From Paenibacillus sp. JDR-2 (GTDB lineage: Bacteria; Bacillota; Bacilli; Paenibacillales; Paenibacillaceae), in the NCBI RefSeq assembly GCF_000023585.1, contig NC_012914.1, forward strand, positions 954,001 through 1,018,000: a DNA stretch of 64,000 nt, given 5' to 3'. The notes under the pieces were generated by a model, which worked only from the letters and a program-made list of their open reading frames with translations, made no database searches and was not told where the DNA came from. Position 1 is the stretch's first letter; each line of letters starts with the position of its first letter. Positions 29,287 through 38,061 of the stretch are shown here, in pieces. The translations under genes and the position numbers were made by a program.

Positions 29287-29502
29287 CACCCAAAAGGAAG
29301 TCGTTACTCTGCAGTTTAAGGTTCTTCAGGGACCTTAAATCTCACGAAACCACGAAACTGGTCATCCAAATGACCAGTTTGAAGAAGATAAGGCCCTTTA
29401 GGGACCTTAACACCAAAAAAGAAGCAGTTGCTCGGACGTTTAAGGTCCCTCAGGGACCTTAAAGCTGACTCAACCGCGAAACTGGTCATCCAAATGAGCA
29501 GT
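29287..29502. repeat. Direct repeat, period 124 bases, carrying hairpins
   Basis: Two diverged copies begin near 29287 and 29411. GTTTAAGGT occurs at 29314 and 29438, and GAAACTGGTCATCCAAATGA at 29354 and 29478, both exactly 124 apart. Each copy holds a TTAAGGTCCC/GGGACCTTAA-type palindrome (perfect in the second, 29439-29461). The stretch 29240-29598 has no gene. Confidence 0.85.
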
Positions 29503-29598
29503 AGCACTTCCCTCCCGCATGCATACTCTCCCCGCCAGTTGCCATGCTAATAAAATGGAAATCTACAACATGATTACGTACAGAAGGGGGATTTTCCA

Positions 29599-30459
29599 TT
29601 GATTCGATTACTTGCGGCTTTCGTTATCGGCGCTCTGCTTATGTCATCAGCAACGGGCTGTGCCAGTCATCGCGAGAAGGAGCAGGGCAGGAACTCGCTG
29701 CCTGAGCCTAATGCGTATTCCGAGGAAGAAATGCCGATTCAAATACAGAATGAAGACGATACGCCCGAGCTGGTAGGCGGTCCGGAGGATGTCGTCCGCA
29801 AGGAAGAGCCGCTGACGCTGGCTGAGCTCCGCGAGAAGTATAAAAGTACGTTTTTGCTGCAGGGCAGCTCCAAGGAAAAGCGCGTTGCGCTGACCTTTGA
29901 CGACGGTCCGGACGAGACCTTTACGCCTCTGGTGCTGGACGAACTCAAAAAGGCCGGCGTCAAAGCGACTTTTTTTGTCGTGGGCAACCGGATTGAAGCA
30001 AACCCGGATATTTTTCAGCGGATGGTAAGCGATGGACATGCGATCGGCAACCATTCCTACAGCCATCCTAATTTTTTGAAGCTGTCCGACGAGAAATTCA
30101 GGGGGGAAATCGAAAAGACCGACAGGCTGATCAAGACTTACATCGGTTACCTTCCTACACTCATAAGACCTCCTTATGGCGGGGTCTCGGAGGATCAGAT
30201 CAACTGGCTGGCCAGCATGGAGAAAAAAATCATCAACTGGAACGTGGATTCTCTGGACTGGAAAGGGCTAAACGCCGATGAAGTGTACGCCAATATTATG
30301 GATGCGGCCAAGAACGGGAGTATCATTTTGCAGCATTCCGCGGGTGGTGATGGCGAGGATCTGACAGGGACCGTAGAAGCGCTAGGACGGGTCATTGCCA
30401 AGTTGAAGGAAAAGAATATGGAGCTCGTAACCGTACCGGATCTCATTCATTTGCAATAA
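29599..30459 (+). CDS. Polysaccharide deacetylase lipoprotein
   Basis: 286 residues. Start codon TTG 29599 with AGAAGGGGG eight bases upstream. The N-terminal signal ends SSATGC, a plausible lipobox with C21 lipidated, followed by an acidic spacer. The NodB domain (about 92-275) shows VALTFDDGPDETF, HAIGNHSYSH, RPPYGG and LQHSAGGDGED, all the usual catalytic and metal motifs. By family it is a peptidoglycan or glycan N-deacetylase at the outer face of the membrane. It is the second deacetylase in this stretch, the other being at 22888. It is monocistronic and lies just before guaA. Confidence 0.9.
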   Translation: MIRLLAAFVIGALLMSSATGCASHREKEQGRNSLPEPNAYSEEEMPIQIQNEDDTPELVGGPEDVVRKEEPLTLAELREKYKSTFLLQGSSKEKRVALTFDDGPDETFTPLVLDELKKAGVKATFFVVGNRIEANPDIFQRMVSDGHAIGNHSYSHPNFLKLSDEKFRGEIEKTDRLIKTYIGYLPTLIRPPYGGVSEDQINWLASMEKKIINWNVDSLDWKGLNADEVYANIMDAAKNGSIILQHSAGGDGEDLTGTVEALGRVIAKLKEKNMELVTVPDLIHLQ

Positions 30460-30507
30460 TGCCACCGAAATGTCGACATAAATCGGGTTTTGCCCTGCTC
30501 CCCTACC

Positions 30508-30537
30508 TTGACTCGTCCAAAGGGCTATATATATAAT
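30508..30537 (+). promoter_or_regulatory. SigA-type promoter of guaA
   Basis: TTGACT (30508-30513) and a perfect TATAAT (30532-30537) with an 18-base spacer. The start codon is at 30566. The leader is too short for, and shows no sign of, a purine riboswitch. Confidence 0.75.
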
Positions 30538-30565
30538 TACTACATTAATTGAGGGAGGCTCGGTA

Positions 30566-32101
30566 ATGAATAAGAATGAAATTATCATTGTACTCGACTT
30601 TGGGGGACAGTACAATCAGCTGATCGCGCGCCGCATCCGCGACTTGGGCGTATACAGCGAACTGCTGCCATTTAACACTTCGGTAGAACGGATCCGTGAA
30701 CTGCAGCCGAAAGGTATCGTATTCTCGGGAGGACCGGCAAGCGTTTATGAAGAGAAATCCCCATTGGTAGATCCGGCAATTTATGATCTGGGCGTTCCAA
30801 TCTTTGGCATCTGCTACGGCATGCAAATGATGTCGCATCAGCTCGAAGGTAAAGTAGAGCGTGCCGGCAAACGCGAGTACGGTAAAGCGGAAGTAGACTT
30901 TGCGGAAGGCAGCCATCTGGCGCAAGGCCTGGACGCGCGTCAAACGGTATGGATGAGCCATAGCGATCTTGTAGTCGAGCCGCCTGCGGGCTTCCGCGTC
31001 GACGCAAGCACCGAGCATGCTCCAATCGCTGCTATGAGCAATCCTGACCGTAAATTCTTTGCGGTACAATTCCATCCAGAGGTTCGTCACTCTGTATACG
31101 GCAACGAAATGATCCGTAACTTCCTGTACAACATCTGCGGCTGCGAAGGCAACTGGACGATGGAATCGTGGATCGAAGATACGATTACTGATATCCGCAA
31201 CCAAGTCGGCGATAGAAAAGTGCTGTGCGGTCTGTCCGGTGGCGTAGACTCCTCGGTTGTTGCGATGCTGATTCACAAAGCTATCGGCGATCAATTGACA
31301 TGCATGTTCATCGATCACGGCATGCTGCGTAAGGACGAGGCTGAGAGCGTAATGGAGACGTTCGTCGGCAAGTTCGATATGAAAGTTGTGAAGATCGACG
31401 CTAGCGAGCGCTTCCTTGGCAAGCTGAAAGGCGTTACCGACCCTGAGCAAAAACGTAAAATTATCGGCAACGAGTTCATCTACGTGTTCGACGAAGAATC
31501 CGCTAAGCTTGGCGAGTTCGATTTCCTCGCGCAAGGCACGCTGTACACCGATATCGTCGAGAGCGGTACGGCTACGGCGCAGACGATCAAGTCGCATCAC
31601 AACGTAGGCGGACTGCCTGAAGATATGAAATTCGAGCTCGTTGAGCCCCTGAAGACACTGTTCAAGGATGAGGTTCGTAAAGTAGGCGCGGAATGCGGTC
31701 TTCCAGACGAAATCGTTCACCGTCAGCCGTTCCCGGGTCCGGGTCTTGCGATCCGTGTTCTTGGAGAGGTAACAGAAGACAAGCTGCACATCGTTCGCGA
31801 ATCCGACGCGATTCTGCGCGACGAGATTGCCAAAGCCGGTCTCGACCGTGAGATCTGGCAATACTTCACGGCTCTGCCTGGCATGAAGTCCGTTGGCGTT
31901 ATGGGTGATGCTCGTACGTATTCGTACACCGTCGGCATCCGCGCAGTAACGTCTATCGACGGCATGACAGCGGACTGGGCTCGTATCCCTTGGGACGTGC
32001 TCGAGAAAATCTCCGTTCGTATCGTTAACGAAGTAGACAACGTTAACCGTATCGTCTACGACGTAACGTCCAAGCCACCGGCTACGATTGAGTGGGAATA
32101 G
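30566..32101 (+). CDS. guaA: GMP synthase (glutamine-hydrolysing)
   Basis: 511 residues, the usual length; GAGGGAGG upstream. It converts XMP, glutamine and ATP to GMP. The class I glutamine amidotransferase domain (1-190) has C83 in GICYGMQM and the His/Glu pair in VQFHPEV. The ATP pyrophosphatase domain has the P-loop GLSGGVDSS. The C-terminal dimerisation domain includes [13 protein letters not shown] and ends in KPPATIEWE as in other GuaA proteins. The gene is alone between its promoter and a strong terminator. Confidence 0.98.
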   Translation: MNKNEIIIVLDFGGQYNQLIARRIRDLGVYSELLPFNTSVERIRELQPKGIVFSGGPASVYEEKSPLVDPAIYDLGVPIFGICYGMQMMSHQLEGKVERAGKREYGKAEVDFAEGSHLAQGLDARQTVWMSHSDLVVEPPAGFRVDASTEHAPIAAMSNPDRKFFAVQFHPEVRHSVYGNEMIRNFLYNICGCEGNWTMESWIEDTITDIRNQVGDRKVLCGLSGGVDSSVVAMLIHKAIGDQLTCMFIDHGMLRKDEAESVMETFVGKFDMKVVKIDASERFLGKLKGVTDPEQKRKIIGNEFIYVFDEESAKLGEFDFLAQGTLYTDIVESGTATAQTIKSHHNVGGLPEDMKFELVEPLKTLFKDEVRKVGAECGLPDEIVHRQPFPGPGLAIRVLGEVTEDKLHIVRESDAILRDEIAKAGLDREIWQYFTALPGMKSVGVMGDARTYSYTVGIRAVTSIDGMTADWARIPWDVLEKISVRIVNEVDNVNRIVYDVTSKPPATIEWE

Positions 32102-32114
32102 AATATAGCTAATG

Positions 32115-32160
32115 AAAGGGGCGTCCCAAAGCCAATGGCTGTGGGGATGCCCCTTTTTTA
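32115..32160. terminator. Terminator between guaA and the AraC gene
   Basis: AAAGGGGC and GCCCCTTT arms with an inner imperfect stem, then a T run. It overlaps the stop codon of the convergent minus-strand gene, so it may serve both. Confidence 0.85.
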
Positions 32161-33387
32161 TAGAGTAGCCCGATAATGCCTCGGCGTCGTTCCCGCGTGT
32201 TTCTTAAACACCTTGATGAAATGCGCCTGATCGTAAAAGCCCAAGCGCGAACCAATAGACGAGATGTTATCTCCGGTCATTTGGAGCAGCTTTTTGGCCT
32301 CCTCGATTCTTTCCTTTTGAATATAGCAGGCGATGGTCTGGCCGGTTTCTTTTTTGAACAGTTGCATTAAGTAACCGCTGTTCAGCCCCGATACGGCCGC
32401 CAGCTTATCTACCGTGATCTCTTCGTAAAGATGGGTATAGATGTATTCCCGGCAAGCCTTGACCGGTTTGGACAAAACATGAATACGGCATTGCTCGACC
32501 CTCTCCGCAAAATCCAGCAGCGCGCCTTCCATGGCGGCCTTTACCGTCTGGATGTCGTGAAGCTCCTCAATTTGCTGAATGTACAAATCGCTCAGCATGT
32601 AAGCCTGTTCCTCGTATAGGCCTCCTTCAATCGCTGCCCGCATCCCAAGCGCGATACCGCATATCGCCAGGTTTTTTAGACTGCGGATAGGACTGCGTTT
32701 GGATAACACGCCAGCCCCATCGTAGGAAAACTCCGCTAATTTGATCATCAGCCCCGCCGGATCTCCTACCCGGATCAGATTAAAAAACTTTTTTTCCTCC
32801 ATCATGCTTTGGTGAAAAGTGAGCGACTCCCGATGGGCGGATAGGGTCCGTTCGACATCCCTTTTGAAAGCCTGTGGCTGCGCGTATTTGAAGCAGTACT
32901 GAAGCACATCGGTTATTTCCAGCGCCTCTTGATTAACAAGCAGGTTGGTCAGCACGCAGGTATGAAGCAGGCGCATCCGATTGACTTTGGGCAAGCTCTC
33001 CCAATAATCGGCCCAGTCAGGCTTTTCCCGGTACGGGATTCGATAATCGTTCAACTGCTTGGTCCTATGCTCTTCCGGCGGAAGCTCCTCGATGGAGGGG
33101 CCAACTATAATATAAGCCTTGCATTTGGTTTCATGCTTGACGGGGATAATGATAAACTGCTCCCAAAAGTTGGTTGTACGAATCGAGGGATATTCCATCT
33201 CCGGCGTAAGAAGCGATTGAACCAGCCCCTCCAGATCGGGAAATAGCGGACTTAACGGAATACCAGCTGCGGCAGCTGCCTCTATAGAAAGCCGATTGTT
33301 ATGGGTGTAAAAAACGGGAAGGCGGCAGCTCTCCTGAATCAGCTTGCATAATTGAGAAAGATCGCGTGAATAAATGGCATGCTCCAC
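32158..33387 (-). CDS. AraC-family transcriptional regulator
   Basis: 409 residues. The C-terminal 98 residues (about 311-409) form a double helix-turn-helix AraC domain (TVDKLAAVSGLNSGYLMQLF; FYDQAHFIKVFKKHAGTTP). The N-terminal 300 residues resemble the long sensory part of Paenibacillus YesS/YesN-like regulators; no receiver domain or membrane segment is seen, so it is probably a cytoplasmic ligand sensor. It diverges from the GH3 beta-glucosidase gene, with 114 bases between them, and is the obvious candidate to control it. A partial cre-like sequence (AGTAAGCGCATTCA, 33438-33451) lies in that gap. Confidence 0.88.
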   Translation of the reverse strand: MEHAIYSRDLSQLCKLIQESCRLPVFYTHNNRLSIEAAAAAGIPLSPLFPDLEGLVQSLLTPEMEYPSIRTTNFWEQFIIIPVKHETKCKAYIIVGPSIEELPPEEHRTKQLNDYRIPYREKPDWADYWESLPKVNRMRLLHTCVLTNLLVNQEALEITDVLQYCFKYAQPQAFKRDVERTLSAHRESLTFHQSMMEEKKFFNLIRVGDPAGLMIKLAEFSYDGAGVLSKRSPIRSLKNLAICGIALGMRAAIEGGLYEEQAYMLSDLYIQQIEELHDIQTVKAAMEGALLDFAERVEQCRIHVLSKPVKACREYIYTHLYEEITVDKLAAVSGLNSGYLMQLFKKETGQTIACYIQKERIEEAKKLLQMTGDNISSIGSRLGFYDQAHFIKVFKKHAGTTPRHYRATL

Positions 33388-33501
33388 GTTATACCCACCT
33401 CAGAACGGTACAATTTTTCTGATTATTATACCATAAAAGTAAGCGCATTCATGCGAAAATGAAGGCGAGAATTGTGAAGATGTCTTAAAGGGGGATTTCA
33501 G

Positions 33502-35796
33502 ATGGAGCGCGATATTCAGGCACTGATCGGCGAAATGACACTGGAAGAAAAAGCAGGCATGTGCTCGGGCCTCGATTTTTGGCGGCTAAAAGGCGTGGAG
33601 CGATTAGGCATTCCAAGCATTATGGTTACGGACGGACCGCACGGACTGCGCAAGCAGCAAGGCGGAACGGATCATCTCGGCATTTTCGAGAGCGTGCCGG
33701 CGACCTGCTTCCCTTCTGCCGCCGGGATGGCAAGCTCTTGGGACCGCGAGCTGATCGCAACCGTTGGCATAGCGCTTGGCGAAGAATGCCAGGCAGAGAA
33801 TATCGCCGTCTTGCTTGGACCCGGAGCCAATATTAAACGGTCGCCGCTTTGCGGACGCAACTTCGAATATTTTTCCGAAGATCCTTATCTATCCTCCGAG
33901 ATTGCGGCCAGCCACATTAACGGCGTTCAGAGCCAAGGCGTCGGCACTTCGCTGAAGCATTTTGCCGTGAACAACCAGGAGCACCGCCGGATGGGCGTCG
34001 ATGCGGTTGTGGATGAGCGCACGCTGCGCGAAATTTATTTGGCCAGCTTCGAAGGCGCCGTACGCAAGGCTCAGCCTTGGACGGTTATGAGCGCTTATAA
34101 CAAAGTGAACGGCACGTATGCTTCCGAGAATTCTTACCTGCTTACCGATATTTTGAAAGATGAATGGGGCCATGAAGGCTTTGTCGTGACGGACTGGGGC
34201 GCGAATAATAACCGCGTGGACGGCCTCGCTGCCGGTCAAGAGCTGGAAATGCCGTCAAGCGGCGGCGTTAACGACCGAAAAATCGTTGCGGCTGTACGGA
34301 ACGGTCAGTTGTCCGAAGAGGTGCTCGACCGCGCGGTTGAACGGATTTTGAACCTCATTTTCATGAGCGTGGATAGCAGGAAGCCGGAGGCCGATTACGA
34401 CCGTGCGGAGCATCATGCCCTTGCCCGGAAGGTTGCCGGGGAAACGATGGTGCTGCTGAAAAATGAGCGAAATCTGCTTCCGCTGCAGCAAAACCGTAAA
34501 TTAGCCGTTATTGGCGCCTTCGCGCAAAAGCCAAGATACCAGGGCGGCGGCAGCTCCCATATTAAACCGACGCAGATTGATGTGCCGTTAGAGGAAATTC
34601 AAAAGCTTGCGGGCGATGCCGCTTCCGTTGCGTACGCGCAGGGCTATCATGTGGATAGAGACGATACCGACGAGAGCTTGCTGGAACAGGCGATTGAAGC
34701 TGCGAAAGCTGCCGATACCGCCATCATCTTTGCGGGATTGCCGGACCGTTATGAATCCGAAGGTTATGACCGCAAGCACCTGCGGATGCCTGCCAATCAA
34801 AATCAGCTTATTGAGGCGATTGCCGCCGTGCAAAGCAACGTGGTGGTTGTTCTGCTCAACGGTTCCCCGGTCGAGATGCCTTGGATTGGCCAAGTGGACT
34901 CGGTGCTTGAGGCATATTTGGGAGGACAAGCCGTTGGCGGCGCAATTGCGGATGTATTGCTTGGCATCGCCAATCCAAGCGGCAAGCTGGCCGAGACGTT
35001 CCCGGTGAAGCTCAGCGACAACCCTTCGTTCCTGTTCTTCCCTGGCGAAGGCAACCGCGTCGAATACCGCGAGGGGATCTTTGTCGGGTACCGCTATTAC
35101 GACACGAAACAGGTAAAGCCGCTGTTCCCGTTTGGACATGGGCTTAGCTATACGTCGTTCGCTTATTCCGGCCTCTTGCTGAGCCGCAAGGAGATGCTGG
35201 ACACGGATACGTTGGAGGTACAGGTAACCGTGCAGAATACCGGCAGCATGGCGGGCAAAGAAATCGTGCAGCTGTACGTGCGGGATGTGGACAGCACCGT
35301 CATGCGTCCAACGAAAGAGCTGAAACAATTCGCCAAGGTCGACCTGCAGCCAGGAGAGGCAACGACGGTAACGCTGACGCTGGACAAACGCTCATTCGCT
35401 TATTACAACGTGCAAGTAAAAGACTGGCATGTGGAATCGGGCCAATATGAAATTCTGATCGGGCGTTCCTCCGAGGACATTGCGCTCAGCGATACCCTTA
35501 CCGTCGAATCTACCGTTAAAGTAAAAACAAAAGTCGACCGCAGCACGCTGCTTGCCGATCTGATGAGCGACCCGGACCGGGCGCCGGTAGTGCAAGGGCT
35601 CATTCAGAGCTTCCAGTCAGGCATGGGCGCTTCGATGGACAGCGATTCGATGAAAGACGCGATGGGCGAAGGCATGGGCGAGATGTTTGCCGAGATGATG
35701 AAATATATGCCGCTGCGGGCGATGGTCTCTTTCAGCCAGGGTGCTTTTACGGACGAGATGCTGGATGGACTCCTGGCACAGCTTAATCAACTATAA
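33502..35796 (+). CDS. GH3 beta-glucosidase
   Basis: 764 residues, AAAGGGGG upstream. It has the GH3 N-terminal TIM-barrel domain with nucleophile D231 in FVVTDWGA, the alpha/beta sandwich domain with [15 protein letters not shown], and a fibronectin III-like domain (about 570-660, [11 protein letters not shown] followed by [19 protein letters not shown]). No signal peptide is present, so it acts in the cytoplasm on imported beta-glucosides. An unusual Met/Gly/Asp-rich C-terminal tail of about 90 residues follows the Fn3 domain; similar tails occur in some Firmicute GH3 enzymes. It lies opposite an AraC regulator and before an isomerase/dehydrogenase pair. Confidence 0.93.
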   Translation: MERDIQALIGEMTLEEKAGMCSGLDFWRLKGVERLGIPSIMVTDGPHGLRKQQGGTDHLGIFESVPATCFPSAAGMASSWDRELIATVGIALGEECQAENIAVLLGPGANIKRSPLCGRNFEYFSEDPYLSSEIAASHINGVQSQGVGTSLKHFAVNNQEHRRMGVDAVVDERTLREIYLASFEGAVRKAQPWTVMSAYNKVNGTYASENSYLLTDILKDEWGHEGFVVTDWGANNNRVDGLAAGQELEMPSSGGVNDRKIVAAVRNGQLSEEVLDRAVERILNLIFMSVDSRKPEADYDRAEHHALARKVAGETMVLLKNERNLLPLQQNRKLAVIGAFAQKPRYQGGGSSHIKPTQIDVPLEEIQKLAGDAASVAYAQGYHVDRDDTDESLLEQAIEAAKAADTAIIFAGLPDRYESEGYDRKHLRMPANQNQLIEAIAAVQSNVVVVLLNGSPVEMPWIGQVDSVLEAYLGGQAVGGAIADVLLGIANPSGKLAETFPVKLSDNPSFLFFPGEGNRVEYREGIFVGYRYYDTKQVKPLFPFGHGLSYTSFAYSGLLLSRKEMLDTDTLEVQVTVQNTGSMAGKEIVQLYVRDVDSTVMRPTKELKQFAKVDLQPGEATTVTLTLDKRSFAYYNVQVKDWHVESGQYEILIGRSSEDIALSDTLTVESTVKVKTKVDRSTLLADLMSDPDRAPVVQGLIQSFQSGMGASMDSDSMKDAMGEGMGEMFAEMMKYMPLRAMVSFSQGAFTDEMLDGLLAQLNQL

Positions 35797-35919
35797 TATC
35801 GTGTTGTGCGGAAATTCAAAAGGATGATGTCGGTTACGCGAAAGAGAGTTTTGCTCTAGTTCGTTATGATACAGATGAAAGATAAATCATCGATCACGAT
35901 AGAGTAGATGAAGGTTGAT

Positions 35920-35960
35920 GCTTACGAAGTAAGAATTGCTTCACAATTCTTTTTAGGAGG
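35920..35960 (+). promoter_or_regulatory. Leader element: 12-mer, stem-loop, then ribosome site
   Basis: GCTTACGAAGTA (35920-35931) is followed by the stem AAGAATTG/CAATTCTT with loop CTTCA, whose 3' arm runs into TTTAGGAGG. The same order is found before msrAB (57822-57891), and a copy lies on the minus strand at 62337-62372. Function unknown. Confidence 0.6.
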
Positions 35961-35971
35961 CTGGCAGGGAA

Positions 35972-36841
35972 ATGACGATTAAAGCGGGCATTAATATTTT
36001 TTCGGTGTACAGGGAACTTGGCGAGGATTACTTCGGCACTTTGCAAAAGGTTGCCGAAGCAGGTTATGAGAATATCGAGCTTATCGGCTTCAACATGAAG
36101 TCCTTCACGCGTTATATCGACGAGATTCCGATGGAGTCGCTGCGGGACAAGTGCCGGGAGCTTGGCCTTAATGCCATAGCGGTTCACGAAGGCGCGCAAC
36201 CGGGGGCAGATCTGCTGGCGAATGATTGGGATGGCTTGATGAGCTATTACGGCGGGATCGGCTGCGAACGGATCGTGCTGCCATCCGTCTGGATTTCCAA
36301 TCGGGAGGATACGCTTAGAGCCGCGGAGCAAATGAACCAGATCGGCAAAAAAATGAAGGATAACGGCTTCGGGTTCTATCTGCATAACCATGCGCATGAA
36401 TTCAAATCCATCGGCGACGAAACGCTGTTTGACGTTCTGCTGGAAAATACGGATCCTGCTTATCTGAAATTCGAGGTCGATTTGGCGTGGGTGATGCGTG
36501 CGGGGCTCGATCCCGTTCAAGTTCTGACCAAGCTGGGAGACCGCTGCGATATCATTCACCAGAAGGATTTGGCTCACGAGCTTAAAGGCCAGCTTAATAT
36601 ATTGGAGGCGGCGGAGCGGGAAGGCGACAATATGCAAAGTCCGTTCGAGGCTTATCAGAAATACGTGGGTCCTCAGGATTTTGTTGATCTTGGCACCGGC
36701 CGGTTCGATTTCGCGGGCGTTTATGAGCAGATCCGTTCGATGGGACATGTACGTTATGCCTTGGTAGAGAACGAGGGAGAGTCAGCCGATAAGTTCGCCA
36801 GCATCCGCCAAGATTTAGAGATTATCAGAAAGTACATATAG
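35972..36841 (+). CDS. Sugar phosphate isomerase/epimerase-like TIM-barrel protein
   Basis: 289 residues. An AP-endonuclease-2-type TIM barrel of the IolE/hydroxypyruvate isomerase group; metal and substrate residues are suggested by FYLHNHAHEF, LKFEVDLAWVMRAG, IIHQKDLA and ALVENEGE. No signal peptide. Thirteen bases later comes a Gfo/Idh/MocA dehydrogenase, and such pairs commonly act on the same sugar (for example oxidation at C3 followed by elimination or isomerisation). The specific reaction cannot be read from sequence. It is preceded by the stem-loop leader described separately. Confidence 0.85.
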   Translation: MTIKAGINIFSVYRELGEDYFGTLQKVAEAGYENIELIGFNMKSFTRYIDEIPMESLRDKCRELGLNAIAVHEGAQPGADLLANDWDGLMSYYGGIGCERIVLPSVWISNREDTLRAAEQMNQIGKKMKDNGFGFYLHNHAHEFKSIGDETLFDVLLENTDPAYLKFEVDLAWVMRAGLDPVQVLTKLGDRCDIIHQKDLAHELKGQLNILEAAEREGDNMQSPFEAYQKYVGPQDFVDLGTGRFDFAGVYEQIRSMGHVRYALVENEGESADKFASIRQDLEIIRKYI

Positions 36842-36854
36842 GAGGAGGGACAAG

Positions 36855-37955
36855 ATGACAAACCAAAAATTAAGAATCGGCATCATCGGCTGCGGCGGTA
36901 TCGCCGTCCAAAAGCATATGCCGTCGCTGGCCAAGCTGCCGCATTTGGGAGAAATGGTTGCGTTTTGCGATATCGTGGAGGAGCGTGCGCAAAAGGCGGC
37001 CAAGGACTTTGGCGGGGAGAACGCCAAGGTTTATACCGACTACAAGGAATTGCTGCAGGATGGTTCTATCGATGTCGTTCATGTGCTCACGCCAAACCTG
37101 CAGCACTCCTTCATTAGCGTGGATGCGCTAGAAGCCGGCAAGCATGTGATGTGCGAGAAGCCGATGGCGATTAACTCCATCGAAGCGAAGAAAATGGTCG
37201 ATGCCGCGGAGCGAACGGGCAAGAAGCTGACGATTGGCTACCAGAACCGGTTCCGCAACGATTCCCAGGCGCTTTATAAAGCTTGCCGCGAAGGCGAACT
37301 TGGCGATATTTATGTGGCCAAAGCGCATGCCGTCCGAAGACGCGGTGTTCCGACATGGGGCGTTTTTCTCGACAAGGAGCAGCAGGGCGGCGGGCCATTG
37401 ATCGACTTGGGCACCCATGCGCTGGATTTGGCGTTATGGTTCATGGACAACTATAAGCCCGTATCCGTATCCGGCTCCGTGTTCCATAAGATGGCGGATA
37501 AATACGAAGGCAATATGCTGGGCCCGTGGGACCCGGAAAGCTATAAAGTTGAGGATTCCGCTTTCGGTTTTATTAAGATGGAGAACGGCGCTACGATCTT
37601 CCTGGAGTCGGCTTGGGCGTTAAATACAACGGATTCGAGAGAAGCAATGACAACGCTCTGCGGCACGGAAGGCGGAGCGGAGATGAGAGCAAGCTCCGTC
37701 ATGGGCAAGTCGGATGTCATCTATAACAGCGTGAAGCATGGGCAGCTGGTGGAAACAAAGCCGTCCGTCAGCGGAGGCATTGCCTATTTCGGCCCCGGAG
37801 CCGAAGAGGATGGCGTAAAAGAAGCGAGGCAATGGCTGGAATGCATTCTGAACGACACGGAACCTCTAGTGAAGCCCGAACAGGCTTACGTGGTGACGCA
37901 AATCTTAGAAGCGATCTATAAATCGGCTGAAACAGGAAAAGTTGTAGAGCTCTAA
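36855..37955 (+). CDS. Gfo/Idh/MocA-family NAD(P)-dependent sugar dehydrogenase
   Basis: 366 residues, GGAGGAGG upstream. The N-terminal Rossmann fold carries GIIGCGGIAVQKH; the EKPMA motif with its catalytic lysine (CEKPMAINSIEA) is intact, and the C-terminal substrate domain has the conserved LIDLGTHALDLALWFM. By family it oxidises or reduces a sugar or inositol derivative. It forms an operon with the TIM-barrel protein upstream and ends at a strong terminator. Possible roles include 3-keto-glucoside formation or inositol-like catabolism; the window does not decide between them. Confidence 0.9.
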   Translation: MTNQKLRIGIIGCGGIAVQKHMPSLAKLPHLGEMVAFCDIVEERAQKAAKDFGGENAKVYTDYKELLQDGSIDVVHVLTPNLQHSFISVDALEAGKHVMCEKPMAINSIEAKKMVDAAERTGKKLTIGYQNRFRNDSQALYKACREGELGDIYVAKAHAVRRRGVPTWGVFLDKEQQGGGPLIDLGTHALDLALWFMDNYKPVSVSGSVFHKMADKYEGNMLGPWDPESYKVEDSAFGFIKMENGATIFLESAWALNTTDSREAMTTLCGTEGGAEMRASSVMGKSDVIYNSVKHGQLVETKPSVSGGIAYFGPGAEEDGVKEARQWLECILNDTEPLVKPEQAYVVTQILEAIYKSAETGKVVEL

Positions 37956-37971
37956 TCAACCTCCCGTTCCT

Positions 37972-38011
37972 GGAACCTTCCATTATACGGGAAGGTTCCT
38001 TTGTTTTTTTG
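37972..38011 (+). terminator. Terminator after the dehydrogenase gene
   Basis: Perfect 10-base arms GGAACCTTCC and GGAAGGTTCC, 8-base loop, then a T-rich run. Confidence 0.9.
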
Positions 38012-38061
38012 CCAGACATGATCATGCTAATACTCCAGAGGCGCAAGGGGATGGATGCCGC

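Noticed and set aside
30460..30565. Purine riboswitch before guaA
   Set aside because: The leader is about 25 bases from the predicted transcription start and contains none of the aptamer core sequences seen at 54038-54106.
30545..31861. 438-codon minus-strand frame across guaA
   Set aside because: Antisense shadow of a highly conserved gene.
35930..35955. Rho-independent terminator after the first GH3 gene
   Set aside because: The stem has only eight A/T-rich pairs and leads directly into a ribosome site; it fits better as part of the leader element.
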